Origin: Luteibacter flocculans
Lineage (GTDB): Bacteria; Pseudomonadota; Gammaproteobacteria; Xanthomonadales; Rhodanobacteraceae
Assembly (NCBI RefSeq): GCF_023612255.1
Contig: NZ_CP063231.1
Coordinates: 3,900,501-3,964,500, forward strand
DNA length: 64,000 nt
Direction: 5' to 3'
The notes under the pieces were generated by a model. The model was not told the DNA's origin. It did no database searches and was given only the letters and a program-made list of their open reading frames with translations. The translations under genes and the position numbers were made by a program. Each line of letters starts with the position of its first letter. The first letter of the stretch is position 1. Positions 47,187-56,141 of the stretch are shown piece after piece.

Positions 47187-48092
47187 ATGATGAAGTTCGT
47201 CCCGGTCGCACTCGCGGCCGTTCTGTCAGTCGCCGGCTGCGCCCATGCGCCGCAGACGGCAGCGCCTGCCCCCGCGGTGGCACAGGCTGCGCCCGCCGCC
47301 CCTGCCGTCCGACCGGCGGCGGACGACAACCTCAACGCGGTGGCTTGGTCGCAGCGTGCCAGCGAGCACGACTTCATCTTCGTGCAGACCTATCGCGATG
47401 CGCAGGAGAAACTCCTCAAGGCGAAGAGCGATCCGAACTGGGACGCGCTGCCAAAGGACGATCGCGCCGCGCATCCCTCGCTGAAGGGATTGAAGCCGGC
47501 CGTGGTGCTCGACATCGACGAGACCGTGCTGGACAACTCGCCGTACCAGGCGCGCCTCATCCGCTCGGGCGGGGAATTCAACGAGGCCGAGTGGGCGGCG
47601 TGGTGCCAGGAAGCCATCGCCAAGCCCATGCCGGGCGCCGTGGCATTCACGAACTTCGCTGCGCAGCACGGCATTGCCGTCATCTACATCTCCAACCGCG
47701 CCAAGGACCTGGACGAGCCGACGCTCGCCAACCTTCGTTCCGCGGGATTCCCGGTCGCCGACAAGTCGTCCTTCCTTGGCCTTGGCACCTTCGTGGAAGG
47801 CTGTGAGCAGGTCGGCAGCGAAAAGGGCTGTCGTCGTCAACTCGTGGCGCAGAAATATCGCGTGCTGATGCAGTTCGGCGACCAGATCGCCGACTTCGCC
47901 AATATTCCCGGCAATACCGAAGACGGACGCACCCGCGCCATGGCGCCCTACACCGCCTGGATCGGCGAACGTTGGTTCGTGCTGCCAAACCCGACCTACG
48001 GCGCGTGGGAAAGCGCTTTGTTCGACAATGATTACGCGCTGCCGCGCGAGGAGCGTCGCCAGAAGAAACTGGACGCACTTCGCCTCAAGTAA
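47187..48092 (+). CDS. 5'-nucleotidase / acid phosphatase lipoprotein, e(P4) family
   Basis: This is a surface or periplasmic lipoprotein of 301 residues. The lipobox VAGC places the lipidated Cys at residue 18, followed by an Ala/Pro-rich linker. The HAD catalytic motif is VVLDIDETVLDN (DxDxT), and the class C acid phosphatase pattern continues in IAVIYISNRAKDL and FGDQIADFANI. e(P4) enzymes dephosphorylate nucleotides outside the membrane to allow nucleoside uptake. The ATG at 47187 is set by the lipoprotein signal. Confidence 0.92.
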   Translation: MMKFVPVALAAVLSVAGCAHAPQTAAPAPAVAQAAPAAPAVRPAADDNLNAVAWSQRASEHDFIFVQTYRDAQEKLLKAKSDPNWDALPKDDRAAHPSLKGLKPAVVLDIDETVLDNSPYQARLIRSGGEFNEAEWAAWCQEAIAKPMPGAVAFTNFAAQHGIAVIYISNRAKDLDEPTLANLRSAGFPVADKSSFLGLGTFVEGCEQVGSEKGCRRQLVAQKYRVLMQFGDQIADFANIPGNTEDGRTRAMAPYTAWIGERWFVLPNPTYGAWESALFDNDYALPREERRQKKLDALRLK

Positions 48093-48115
48093 AATCAGTG
48101 AGTTAAGTCTCAAAA

Positions 48116-48143
48116 GCTGACGTATTGCTTTAGCAATGTCAGC
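48116..48143 (+). ncRNA. Possible small RNA or 3' UTR structure (first hairpin)
   Basis: GCTGAC/GTCAGC and ATTGC/GCAAT arms form a two-part stem (48116-48121 and 48124-48128 with 48133-48143) with loop TTTA. About 85 bp of unassigned sequence with a C-rich patch (TTTCCCTTTCC) follows, then a strong terminator at 48227. Together they could be a small RNA of about 145 nt or just the 3' UTR of the phosphatase gene. No known riboswitch class was recognised. Confidence 0.3.
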
Positions 48144-48226
48144 CAACTATCATTCCTTTCGCCGAAACCTGCGGTGCCAAAAGCAATGCAGGCAAGGCCA
48201 TTTCCCTTTCCGGCTTCGGGCTGGAT

Positions 48227-48260
48227 AACCCCGTGAGACCTCGCGTCTCCGGGGTTTTTT
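48227..48260 (+). terminator. Rho-independent terminator before the 48.3 kb lipoprotein gene
   Basis: The stem AACCCCG plus GAGAC (48227-48239) pairs with GTCTC plus CGGGGTT (48245-48256), with one bulged T, and is followed by TTTT. It sits 134 bp after the phosphatase gene and 40 bp before the next start codon. Confidence 0.88.
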
Positions 48261-48300
48261 CTTGTTACGCTCCCCGCCCCCGGTTTGACGACGCCTCCCC

Positions 48301-49263
48301 ATGTTCAGGTCCTGGGTCCTGCTGCTGGCCCTCGTGTTCCTCGCCGCCTGCGGCAAGCAAAAAGACGAAGTGTCTGCCACGCCGGGCGGCGGCTCGCCCG
48401 AAGATGCAGCGCGCGAATCGCTGATCCTGCTCCGCGACGGCAAGTTCGATGCGTTCTGGCGCCATGCGCTGCCGCCTGCGGATTTCGCGACGCTTCGCGC
48501 CGACTGGCCGCGCCGCAACGAGGCCGCCGAACCGTTGAATCCGGACGATCGCGCCAAGTTCGCGGCAGGCCTGAAGCGACTCACCGAGCCGGATGCCGAA
48601 AAGAAGCTCTTCGCCGACCTGCGCCCCACGCTGGTCCGCTTCGACCGCGAGTACAAGAGCCAGATGCCGCTCGTCTCGGGCATGGGGCAGTCGATGGCGT
48701 TGACAGCGATCGATCAGGCTACGGACCTCTCGGTCTCGCAGAAGCATCAGCTTCGTGAGGCCGTGAACGTCGTGGCGCCGTGGACGCAGACGATCGACTG
48801 GGGCGACCAAGCCAAGGCGAAGGAAGCCATTGCGGTGCTCGTCGACACCGCGCGCAAGGCCAACCTGTCCACGCCGGATGCCCTGCATACGATGAATTTC
48901 GAGCAATCCATGGCGACCTGGTCCACGGCATGGCTGGGCTTCAAGCGCCTGCTCGACGTCTATGGGCTGTCCATCGACAAGACCTTCGACTCGATCAGCA
49001 TCGACACGCTCGAGAGCAACGGCGGCTCCGCCCATGTGAAGATCACCTACACCTTGCTGGACAAGCCGATCCAGACCGACGCGACCCTCGTTCTGCTGGA
49101 CGGCCGCTGGTACGACAGCGACCTGCTGCAACGCGTACGCGACGAGCACGCGAAGCTCACGCCGCCCGCCCCGGCCACCAGCGCGCCGGCCAGCCCCGCC
49201 AGCGCAGCGGCGCCGCCTGAACGGGCCGCGGGCATGCCGGTGGCGGGCGCACGGGGTCGTTGA
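48301..49263 (+). CDS. Uncharacterised lipoprotein
   Basis: This exported lipoprotein of 320 residues has the lipobox LAAC (Cys17) after a short hydrophobic signal. The body is alpha-helical and soluble, with no catalytic motif that I recognise. A DUF4878-like fold is possible from the late stretch GGSAHVKITYTLLDKPIQTD followed by LLDGRWYDSDLL. The last 40 residues are Ala/Pro/Ser-rich. It lies 16 bp before plsB and may be co-transcribed with it. Confidence 0.8.
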   Translation: MFRSWVLLLALVFLAACGKQKDEVSATPGGGSPEDAARESLILLRDGKFDAFWRHALPPADFATLRADWPRRNEAAEPLNPDDRAKFAAGLKRLTEPDAEKKLFADLRPTLVRFDREYKSQMPLVSGMGQSMALTAIDQATDLSVSQKHQLREAVNVVAPWTQTIDWGDQAKAKEAIAVLVDTARKANLSTPDALHTMNFEQSMATWSTAWLGFKRLLDVYGLSIDKTFDSISIDTLESNGGSAHVKITYTLLDKPIQTDATLVLLDGRWYDSDLLQRVRDEHAKLTPPAPATSAPASPASAAAPPERAAGMPVAGARGR

Positions 49264-49279
49264 GCCTTACAATCGGCGG

Positions 49280-51892
49280 ATGTCAGAACTTCCGATGAGT
49301 GCGGACCCGCACGTCCACGTTGCCCGATCGCCCTGGTGGTTCAAGCTGCTGGGGCGAATGCTCGAGCCCTGGGTGCGGATCAAGCGCGACCCCGCCGAAC
49401 CCACCACCCTGCTCCACAGCGGTGTGGCCGTCTGCTATGCCATCGAGCGCGACGGCACCTCCGATGCACTGATCCTGGAGCGGGCCTGCCGCGAAGCGGG
49501 CTTGCCGAGCCCGATGCAATTGCTCGACCTCCCGGTACGGCGACGTCGCTCGGTGTTCTCGCTGAGCCGCCGCGAGGGCTGGCTGTTCGGCCGCACCGAT
49601 GCGCGCGGTCCGAAGGAACCCATCGGCCAGCTCATCCGCGCACTGGAAGACGATCCGACGCGCGATATCCAGATCGTGCCCGTGTCGATCTACGTCGGCC
49701 GCGCGCCCAACCGCGAAAGTGGCTGGTTCAGCGTGCTGTTCGCGGAGAACTGGCTGGTGGTGGGCCGCTTCCGCCGCATGCTTGCGCTGCTGCTCAACGG
49801 ACGCGACACGGTGGTGCACTTCTCAACGCCGGTGTCGCTGCGTGCCGTGCTTGCCGAGTCCGGCGGTCTGACGCCAGAACGGCTCACGCGCAAGATCGCC
49901 CGCGTGCTGCGTACGCACTTCCGACGCATCAGGGCGGCGGTCATTGGCCCCGATCTTTCGCATCGCCGCACCGTCGTGGATGCCGTTCTGAACACCGGAC
50001 CCGTGCGTGACGCCATTGCCGCCACGGCGAGCAAGGAAAACATCACGCTCGCGAAGGCGCAGCGGCGTGCGCGCGACTTCGCGCTCGAGATCGCAGCGGA
50101 TTATTCGCACCCCGTCGTACGCTCGTCGTCGTTCCTGCTCTCCAATTTCTGGAACAAGCTCTACGACGGCATTGCCATGCATCACTTCGACAAGGCTCGC
50201 GCCGCTGCGCCGGGACATGAAGTGGTGTACGTGCCATGCCATCGCAGTCATACCGACTATCTGCTGCTGTCCTATCAGCTGCACCATTCCGGTGTGGTGC
50301 CGCCGCACATAGCAGCGGGCGTGAACCTCAACCTGCCAGTCGTAGGACCCATCCTCCGTCGCGGTGGTGCGTTCTTCCTGCGCCGCAGTTTCAAGGGCAA
50401 CGCCCTGTACTCGGTGGTGTTCAACGAATACCTCGCACAGCTGGTCGATCGCGGCGTGCCGCTCGAATACTTCATCGAAGGTGGCCGTTCGCGTACCGGC
50501 AGGTTGCTTGCGCCCCGGGCGGGCATGCTGGCGATGACGCTGCGCGCCTTCCTCCGCGCGCCACGACGCCCCGTGATGTTCCAGCCGGTCTACATCGGCT
50601 ACGAAAAGCTCATGGAGGGCAAGTCGTACATCGGCGAACTGTCCGGCAAGCCAAAGGAAAAGGAATCGCTGCTGGGTCTGATCCGTGGCTTGAAAGTGCT
50701 GCGTCAGCGCTATGGCCACGTCACGCTGAACTTCGGCGAGCCGATCCTGCTGACGCCCATGCTCGACGAGGCCGCGCCGAACTGGCGTGAAGCCACCGCA
50801 GACCCCGACGTGAAACCGGAATGGATGAACAGCGTGGTCGACGACCTCGCCGAACGCATCCAGGTGAACATCAATCGCGCGGCGGACGTCAATCCGATCA
50901 ACCTGCTCGCGCTCGCGTTGCTGGCGACGCCGAAGCACGCCATGGCGGAAAACGACCTGCTGGCCCAGCTCGAACTGAGCAAGGCGCTGCTGCAGGAACT
51001 GCCTTACTCCGATCGCGTGACCGTTACGCCGATGAATCCGCAGGGCATCATTGCCTACGGCGAACAGATGGGCTGGATTCGTCGCGTGCGTCACCCGCTA
51101 GGCGACGTGCTCGTGACCGACGGCGAGCAGGCGGTGTTGCTCTCGTACTTCCGCAACAACGTGCTGCACCTTCATGCAGCAGCCGCGTGGGTCGCTGCGT
51201 GCTTCCTCAACAACCGGCGCATGTCGCGTTCGTCGGTATTGCGCCTTGGTCGCATCATCTACCCGTTCATCCAGGGCGAGCTGTTCCTGCCTTGGGACGA
51301 GGACGGCTTCGCCGACCAGTTGCAGCACACGATCGAATTCTTCGTCCGTCGCGGCCTGCTGGAAACCAGCGCGGAGGGACGCGTGCTCGAACGCGGGCCC
51401 GGGCAGGACGATGGTGCCTATCAGTTGCGTGTCATCGCGCGCGCCATGTTGCAGGCCTTCGAGCGCTACTACATCGCTATCGCCGCCCTGGTGAAGAACG
51501 GCCCGCATACGATGAGCGCGGGCGAACTGGAGACCGCATGCACGCTCACGGCGCAGCGCCTCAGTCTGCTCAACGAGTTGTCGGCACCGGAGTTCTTCGA
51601 CAAGGCGTTGTTCCGTGGCTTCATCCAGAAGCTGCGCGAGGCCAAAGTCGTATGGACCGACAATGCAGGCAAACTCGATTTTAGCGACGCGCTGGAAGAC
51701 ATGGTGCGTGACGCACGGGTCATTCTTGCCCGCGAAGTGCGCCACTCGATCCTGAAGATCACGCCCGGCGGCGAGAACGAACGCGATCTCGATGCCCGCC
51801 CCCCTGTCGATCCCGATGACGGCTCCGCGGGCGAATCGCTGCATGATCGCCACGTTGCCAACGAACACACCCGTCACGACAGACCTCACTAG
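49280..51892 (+). CDS. plsB: Glycerol-3-phosphate 1-O-acyltransferase PlsB
   Basis: This inner-membrane enzyme acylates glycerol 3-phosphate, the first step of phospholipid synthesis (870 residues; E. coli about 807). The acyltransferase block shows VPCHRSHTDYLLL (HX4D), GGAFFLRRSF, FIEGGRSRTGRLL and PVYIGYEKLMEGKSY. The C-terminal half is the long helical domain of the family. GpsA at 32 kb supplies its substrate. A weak 6-bp hairpin lies after the stop (51925-51944). Confidence 0.96.
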   Translation: MSELPMSADPHVHVARSPWWFKLLGRMLEPWVRIKRDPAEPTTLLHSGVAVCYAIERDGTSDALILERACREAGLPSPMQLLDLPVRRRRSVFSLSRREGWLFGRTDARGPKEPIGQLIRALEDDPTRDIQIVPVSIYVGRAPNRESGWFSVLFAENWLVVGRFRRMLALLLNGRDTVVHFSTPVSLRAVLAESGGLTPERLTRKIARVLRTHFRRIRAAVIGPDLSHRRTVVDAVLNTGPVRDAIAATASKENITLAKAQRRARDFALEIAADYSHPVVRSSSFLLSNFWNKLYDGIAMHHFDKARAAAPGHEVVYVPCHRSHTDYLLLSYQLHHSGVVPPHIAAGVNLNLPVVGPILRRGGAFFLRRSFKGNALYSVVFNEYLAQLVDRGVPLEYFIEGGRSRTGRLLAPRAGMLAMTLRAFLRAPRRPVMFQPVYIGYEKLMEGKSYIGELSGKPKEKESLLGLIRGLKVLRQRYGHVTLNFGEPILLTPMLDEAAPNWREATADPDVKPEWMNSVVDDLAERIQVNINRAADVNPINLLALALLATPKHAMAENDLLAQLELSKALLQELPYSDRVTVTPMNPQGIIAYGEQMGWIRRVRHPLGDVLVTDGEQAVLLSYFRNNVLHLHAAAAWVAACFLNNRRMSRSSVLRLGRIIYPFIQGELFLPWDEDGFADQLQHTIEFFVRRGLLETSAEGRVLERGPGQDDGAYQLRVIARAMLQAFERYYIAIAALVKNGPHTMSAGELETACTLTAQRLSLLNELSAPEFFDKALFRGFIQKLREAKVVWTDNAGKLDFSDALEDMVRDARVILAREVRHSILKITPGGENERDLDARPPVDPDDGSAGESLHDRHVANEHTRHDRPH

Positions 51893-51955
51893 GCAGAACC
51901 AACGAGTCCGATTCCGCCCACGCAAGCGCCAGGGAAAAGGCGCTCGTGCTAGGCG

Positions 51956-54512
51956 CCGCCCGCGGACATACGGAGGGTCTACGCCCACCTAGCCTTGGCG
52001 TTCCCCTCCACGCCAAGGATAGCCATTGGACATGCTTCCCCCGCAGGCACCGCCTGCGCACGTTTCCCACGCCAACCAGGCCGCGGTCGACATGCTCCGG
52101 CGCATGGGCGACACCCAGCAATGGCTCGCCGATCAGCAGGACGCGCTCTGGGAGTTGCCGGGCACGCTTGCCGGTCGCGATGCGTTTCTCGCCGGACTGG
52201 ATACCTTCTGGGAAACCCCGGTCGAACACACCGCCGGCGAACCCGCTTCGTCCCGCCGCCAGGCCCTGGCCCGGCGTCTGGGGCAGGCCGCACGCGACGA
52301 TGCCGCCCTTCGCCACAACGACGGCACGCTCTCCGCGGAGGCTGCGGCGATCGTCGCCCGCCTTCCGCGCCAGGACGGCTCCTTGCCCGACGGCCTGCGC
52401 GCGCGCGCGCTGCTCGTCGGCACCACGCCCTATGCCGGTGCGTTCGTGGTCGAGGATGATCGCCAGCCCGGCCAGGTGCTGCTCTTCCTGGCCGACAGCG
52501 GCTGGCGAGTCTTCGATTCGCTCGACATGCTCTACCGCGAGGTCGAGGAGCGCTTCCGCCGGCAGCTGACCGACAAGGGCGAACTGCCCGGTGTCGACGC
52601 GAACGTGATCGAGGCCCATCTCGACTCGTACTTCCTCGACTCCCGCCCGCTCACCGGCGAGGTCCTCGACACCTTGGCGCGTCGCCTCATCGCACGCCAC
52701 CGCGAGCGTGCTGCCGCCGCGTACGACCGCGCCCTCACCGACAAGGATCTGCAGGATCCCCTGCAGGCGGCGATCAACCTGCACGAACTGCTCGACACCC
52801 ACGCCATCGTGCGCCACCGCGACCTCGCCCTGGCTGGTCAGCGCGATCAGGAACGCCTGGCCAGACAGCCCGCCAAGGTCCGCGAACAGTGGCAGCAGGC
52901 CGCCACCGCCTACCGCGACAGTTGGCGACAGGCGGATGCGGTCGACGTGTTCGATGCGCCCGCCGACGTCCGCACCTTTGCCGAAGCCCAACTCAACGAG
53001 GCTCTGAAGAAACACGGCATCGATGCCCCGGCACACACCGTGTACGTGACCCATAAGCGCATCGCGGCGGAGAAGCCCATCGCGACCCTCTCTCAAGGCT
53101 TCCCTACCGAGAACCTCTCGCTGATCGAACTGGCCTTCCGCAACATCAGCTCCTTGAAGACCGATCGCTTGGCCGTCATCCATGCCGATGGCTCGCCGCG
53201 AGACGACATCGCCGCGGATATGCTGCGCGACATCGTCCGCGATCTGGACCTGCCCAACGCCTACGCGCGTCACCTGGACGAGACCCTGAGCAATAGCCCC
53301 GAGGGCCGTCGGCGGCGTGCCCTGGCCGCGGATACGCTCAAGGCGCGCATGCGCTTCGAGGCCGCCGATGCCCGCCTGTCCTACCTCGACCCCAGCGAGC
53401 CCCGCTCGTTCATGGACGATCGCCTGGAGCGTGGCTTCCAATGGGTCCAGGCCGTGGTCAACCACCCCAACCCGGCCCAACGCGCCAAGGTCGAGCGCCA
53501 CGAGATCGTCGTCCATCAGCTCACCTACAAGGGCTCGGCCTTGACCGACGTCTTCATGATCTCCGCACGCCAGCGCAAAGCCGTGGCCCGGGTCGTGCTC
53601 TACACCCCCGGTGCGGCCGACGGCATCGCCTTCCGCGAATTCGACGATTGGGCCGACCTTACCCGGCGCTTCCTTCTCGATCGCCGCTTCGAAAACTATC
53701 TGCTCGAGCACCTGCCGGCCGAGTACAGCGAGTTCGACGACAGGGGCAAGCGTCGCGTCAAGAGGTTCAAGTTCAACGGCAGCCGCTCCCTCAACTGGAT
53801 CCTGGGAGGATGCGGCGACTGCACCCAGTGGAGTGAGGATTTCCAGGAGCGCGAAGTGACCGGCTCCTTCCTCGATGCCGCCTACGACACCACCATCGCG
53901 CTGATCAAGCGCAACGCCTACGACGCCTCCCGTACGAGTGAGCAGGCCCAGTTCGATGCATGGATCTCGGCCGTTAGAAGCTCTCACATAGTGCTCAATC
54001 TAGGTATCGAGGTGGGCACCAGCATCGTCATGAGCGTCCCGAACACCGCCAACGCCGCCTGGCGTTTCTATGACCACGTCAAGGCCGGTGAATCGCCCGA
54101 AGCCTTCCTGGCCTTCACCGACGGCTACGTCAACGCCTTGAACGTCTTGCCGCTCGTCACCCAGGTGCCTGCCGCTTGCGGCCGTTATGTGCGCGCCGCA
54201 TTCAACGGAAAGGTTCTTGTAGCGAGCGGGCGCGCGCTGCCCGCCGCCGACACCCTGTTCGAGAAACGCTTCATCGCCAAGGGCGTGACCGCACCCCCTG
54301 GCCCCGCGCCTGCGTCAGGCGTCTACACCATCGGCCACGATCGCTTCATCCACCACGCCGGCCGGTTCTATCAAGTGCGCTTCGATCCCAACATCGACGG
54401 CTGGCGGTTGACTTACAAAGGCACGCCGGATGCCAACTTCACCGGGCCCGCCATCAAACGCCTGGCCAACGGCAGTTGGCATTACCGGCGCGTCGGGCTG
54501 CTCGGCGGCATG
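51956..54512 (+). repeat. Long direct repeat, left copy
   Basis: This segment aligns with 56142-58698 at a constant offset of 4,186 bp. Homology starts at CCGCCCGCGGACATAC, has several mismatches up to 51985, and then runs with only two substitutions noticed (52097 and 52099) to 54512. It covers the upstream hairpin and the first ~830 codons of two toxin-like genes. Identity stops abruptly after the codons for GLLGGM. ubiE lies between the two copies. Confidence 0.93.
51993..52018 (+). promoter_or_regulatory. Hairpin covering the ribosome-binding site of toxin copy 1
   Basis: A perfect 9-bp stem CCTTGGCGT/ACGCCAAGG (51993-52001 with 52010-52018) and an 8-nt loop sit directly before the gene. 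Its 3' arm contains AAGG of the likely ribosome-binding site AAGGA (52015-52019), 6 nt before the TTG start. Folding would hide the site. The same structure precedes copy 2 (56179-56204). Confidence 0.65.
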
Positions 54513-55286
54513 GATAACGAACTGTCCTATCAGGCCACCGACATGGTCATGAACATGCGTCCGACCGCAGAGCTGAACCCGCAGATATCGAACATGCCTT
54601 TCAATCAACAGCATGCCCTTGCGGAGGAACTATTGCGCCGCACGACCCCTGCCGAGGCGAATACGATCTTCACCACCATGACTCGCTCGACGCCCGATGC
54701 CACGCTCACCACAGCGCAACTTCGTCTGTGGGACGAAGCCTTGGCGATCGCGTCGAGACAATCGCCTTCTGCCGCGAGCTCCAGCGCGCCCACCCGTCTT
54801 GCGGCAGCAGCTTCCCCAGCCCGTTCGGTGCAATACACGAAGCTGACCGATGCGCAGTGGCCTGACCACGTCTATGTGTATATGTCGAGCAGCGAGTTGG
54901 CATCCGCGTTCGCAAATGGCAGGCTTTATCTGAAACCGAAACGGCTTCCCTTTGGCAAGAGCGGCATTGCTGTGACGACGCTTCCGCCGGAAACGCCATG
55001 GCGCGCCATCCCCCACCGAGGACTCATCTCACCGCGCCCCTTGTCGTCACAACAACCCCACTCCCTCGGTAGCAGCGCTTCCGCGTGGTTCCGGATCGAC
55101 ACACGCGGATTGAGGTCGCTCCATCCCTTTCAAACGCTGTCTCGGGTGGATGGCACCGATCTTTTCGTCATGCCTCGGCCGGGTGGTCGTTGGCTCGACC
55201 TGGAAGGTTCCCACATTTTCACCCGAAATCCGGCCGGTCCCGGCACGAGCGGCCAGCCTCTTTTCGGCGTATTCGGCACGCCATAA
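52026..55286 (+). CDS. Dermonecrotic-toxin-like (DUF6543-type) giant protein, copy 1
   Basis: This large protein of 1,086 residues resembles the dermonecrotic-toxin-like family known from Pseudomonas. The start is [20 protein letters not shown] with no Sec signal. A helical region (1-400) follows, then a conserved core ([38 protein letters not shown], and [16 protein letters not shown] near 560). Then come a GGCGDCTQW patch, a hydrophobic stretch near 660-690, and the module [21 protein letters not shown]...GLLGGM ending at residue 829. After this the sequence differs from copy 2: a helical part, a Ser/Ala linker and a C-terminal domain with [15 protein letters not shown]. The TTG start is chosen by alignment with copy 3's ATG. 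No catalytic residues were identified; the family call is from pattern memory. Confidence 0.72.
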   Translation: MDMLPPQAPPAHVSHANQAAVDMLRRMGDTQQWLADQQDALWELPGTLAGRDAFLAGLDTFWETPVEHTAGEPASSRRQALARRLGQAARDDAALRHNDGTLSAEAAAIVARLPRQDGSLPDGLRARALLVGTTPYAGAFVVEDDRQPGQVLLFLADSGWRVFDSLDMLYREVEERFRRQLTDKGELPGVDANVIEAHLDSYFLDSRPLTGEVLDTLARRLIARHRERAAAAYDRALTDKDLQDPLQAAINLHELLDTHAIVRHRDLALAGQRDQERLARQPAKVREQWQQAATAYRDSWRQADAVDVFDAPADVRTFAEAQLNEALKKHGIDAPAHTVYVTHKRIAAEKPIATLSQGFPTENLSLIELAFRNISSLKTDRLAVIHADGSPRDDIAADMLRDIVRDLDLPNAYARHLDETLSNSPEGRRRRALAADTLKARMRFEAADARLSYLDPSEPRSFMDDRLERGFQWVQAVVNHPNPAQRAKVERHEIVVHQLTYKGSALTDVFMISARQRKAVARVVLYTPGAADGIAFREFDDWADLTRRFLLDRRFENYLLEHLPAEYSEFDDRGKRRVKRFKFNGSRSLNWILGGCGDCTQWSEDFQEREVTGSFLDAAYDTTIALIKRNAYDASRTSEQAQFDAWISAVRSSHIVLNLGIEVGTSIVMSVPNTANAAWRFYDHVKAGESPEAFLAFTDGYVNALNVLPLVTQVPAACGRYVRAAFNGKVLVASGRALPAADTLFEKRFIAKGVTAPPGPAPASGVYTIGHDRFIHHAGRFYQVRFDPNIDGWRLTYKGTPDANFTGPAIKRLANGSWHYRRVGLLGGMDNELSYQATDMVMNMRPTAELNPQISNMPFNQQHALAEELLRRTTPAEANTIFTTMTRSTPDATLTTAQLRLWDEALAIASRQSPSAASSSAPTRLAAAASPARSVQYTKLTDAQWPDHVYVYMSSSELASAFANGRLYLKPKRLPFGKSGIAVTTLPPETPWRAIPHRGLISPRPLSSQQPHSLGSSASAWFRIDTRGLRSLHPFQTLSRVDGTDLFVMPRPGGRWLDLEGSHIFTRNPAGPGTSGQPLFGVFGTP

Positions 55287-55341
55287 GCCCGCAATTACCG
55301 TCGCGGGTGCCCGAAAGTGGACAAAGCAGTACCATCCACGC

Positions 55342-56091
55342 ATGGATACTCAGAAAACCACCCACTTCGGCTTCCGCGACGTCCCGGCCGCCGATAAGCA
55401 AAAGCTTGTCGGCGAGGTCTTCACGTCGGTCGCGCGCAACTACGACCTCATGAACGACCTGATGTCGTTCGGCATCCACCGCCTGTGGAAACGCCATTTC
55501 GTCGCCGTGAGCGGCGTGAGGCGCGGTGACCGGGTGCTCGACCTGGCAGGTGGCACCGGAGACATCGCCGCGCTGTTGAAGCCGGTCGTGGGTGACGAGG
55601 GCGAAGTCGTGGTGGGCGACATCAACGCCGCAATGCTCGGCGTGGGTCGTGATCGCCTGACCGATCGCGGCATCGTTTCCGGGCTGCGATGGGCGCAGAT
55701 GAATGCGGAAATGCTGCCGTTTCCGGACAACAGCTTCGACGCCGTGACGATTGCGTTCGGCCTTCGCAACGTCACCGACAAGGACAAGGCGCTGGCCGAC
55801 ATGCACCGCGTGTTGAAACCGGGTGGCCGCGTGCTGGTCCTGGAATTTTCGAAAGTGCGTCATCCGTTGCTGTCGAAGCTCTACAACGTACATTCGTTTC
55901 AGATCCTGCCGCGCCTTGGCCGTCTGTTCGCGAACGACGCCGACAGCTACCGGTATCTCGCCGAATCCATTTGCAAGCATCCCGATCAGGAGACCTTGAA
56001 GGGCATGATGCTGGCGGCAGGTTTCGGACACGTGGAAGTCCGCAACCTCACTCAAGGTATCGTCGCCATCCATCGCGGCTACAAGCTGTAA
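55342..56091 (+). CDS. ubiE: Ubiquinone/menaquinone C-methyltransferase UbiE
   Basis: This SAM-dependent methyltransferase of quinone synthesis has 249 residues. The SAM-binding motif is [12 protein letters not shown]; family motifs are [18 protein letters not shown] near the N-terminus, [13 protein letters not shown], and [12 protein letters not shown]. The ATG at 55342 begins [14 protein letters not shown], typical of UbiE. It is a housekeeping gene caught between two almost identical 2.5-kb toxin-gene segments: it starts 55 bp after copy 1 and ends 120 bp before copy 2. Its own promoter is likely inside or just after copy 1. Confidence 0.97.
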   Translation: MDTQKTTHFGFRDVPAADKQKLVGEVFTSVARNYDLMNDLMSFGIHRLWKRHFVAVSGVRRGDRVLDLAGGTGDIAALLKPVVGDEGEVVVGDINAAMLGVGRDRLTDRGIVSGLRWAQMNAEMLPFPDNSFDAVTIAFGLRNVTDKDKALADMHRVLKPGGRVLVLEFSKVRHPLLSKLYNVHSFQILPRLGRLFANDADSYRYLAESICKHPDQETLKGMMLAAGFGHVEVRNLTQGIVAIHRGYKL

Positions 56092-56141
56092 CGACGGTTA
56101 CCCCGACAACACATCGGCGGATCACTGACAGGTTGTCGTCT

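Noticed and set aside
51759-53987. Very long open frame on the minus strand opposite toxin copy 1 (also 56122-58173 and 59966-62077 opposite copies 2 and 3)
   Set aside because: It is an antisense shadow produced by the strong GC third-position bias of the plus-strand genes. The composition is unlike a real protein (repeated VGVGQV/GEGAV strings), there is no ribosome-binding site, and the plus-strand frames have recognisable motifs.
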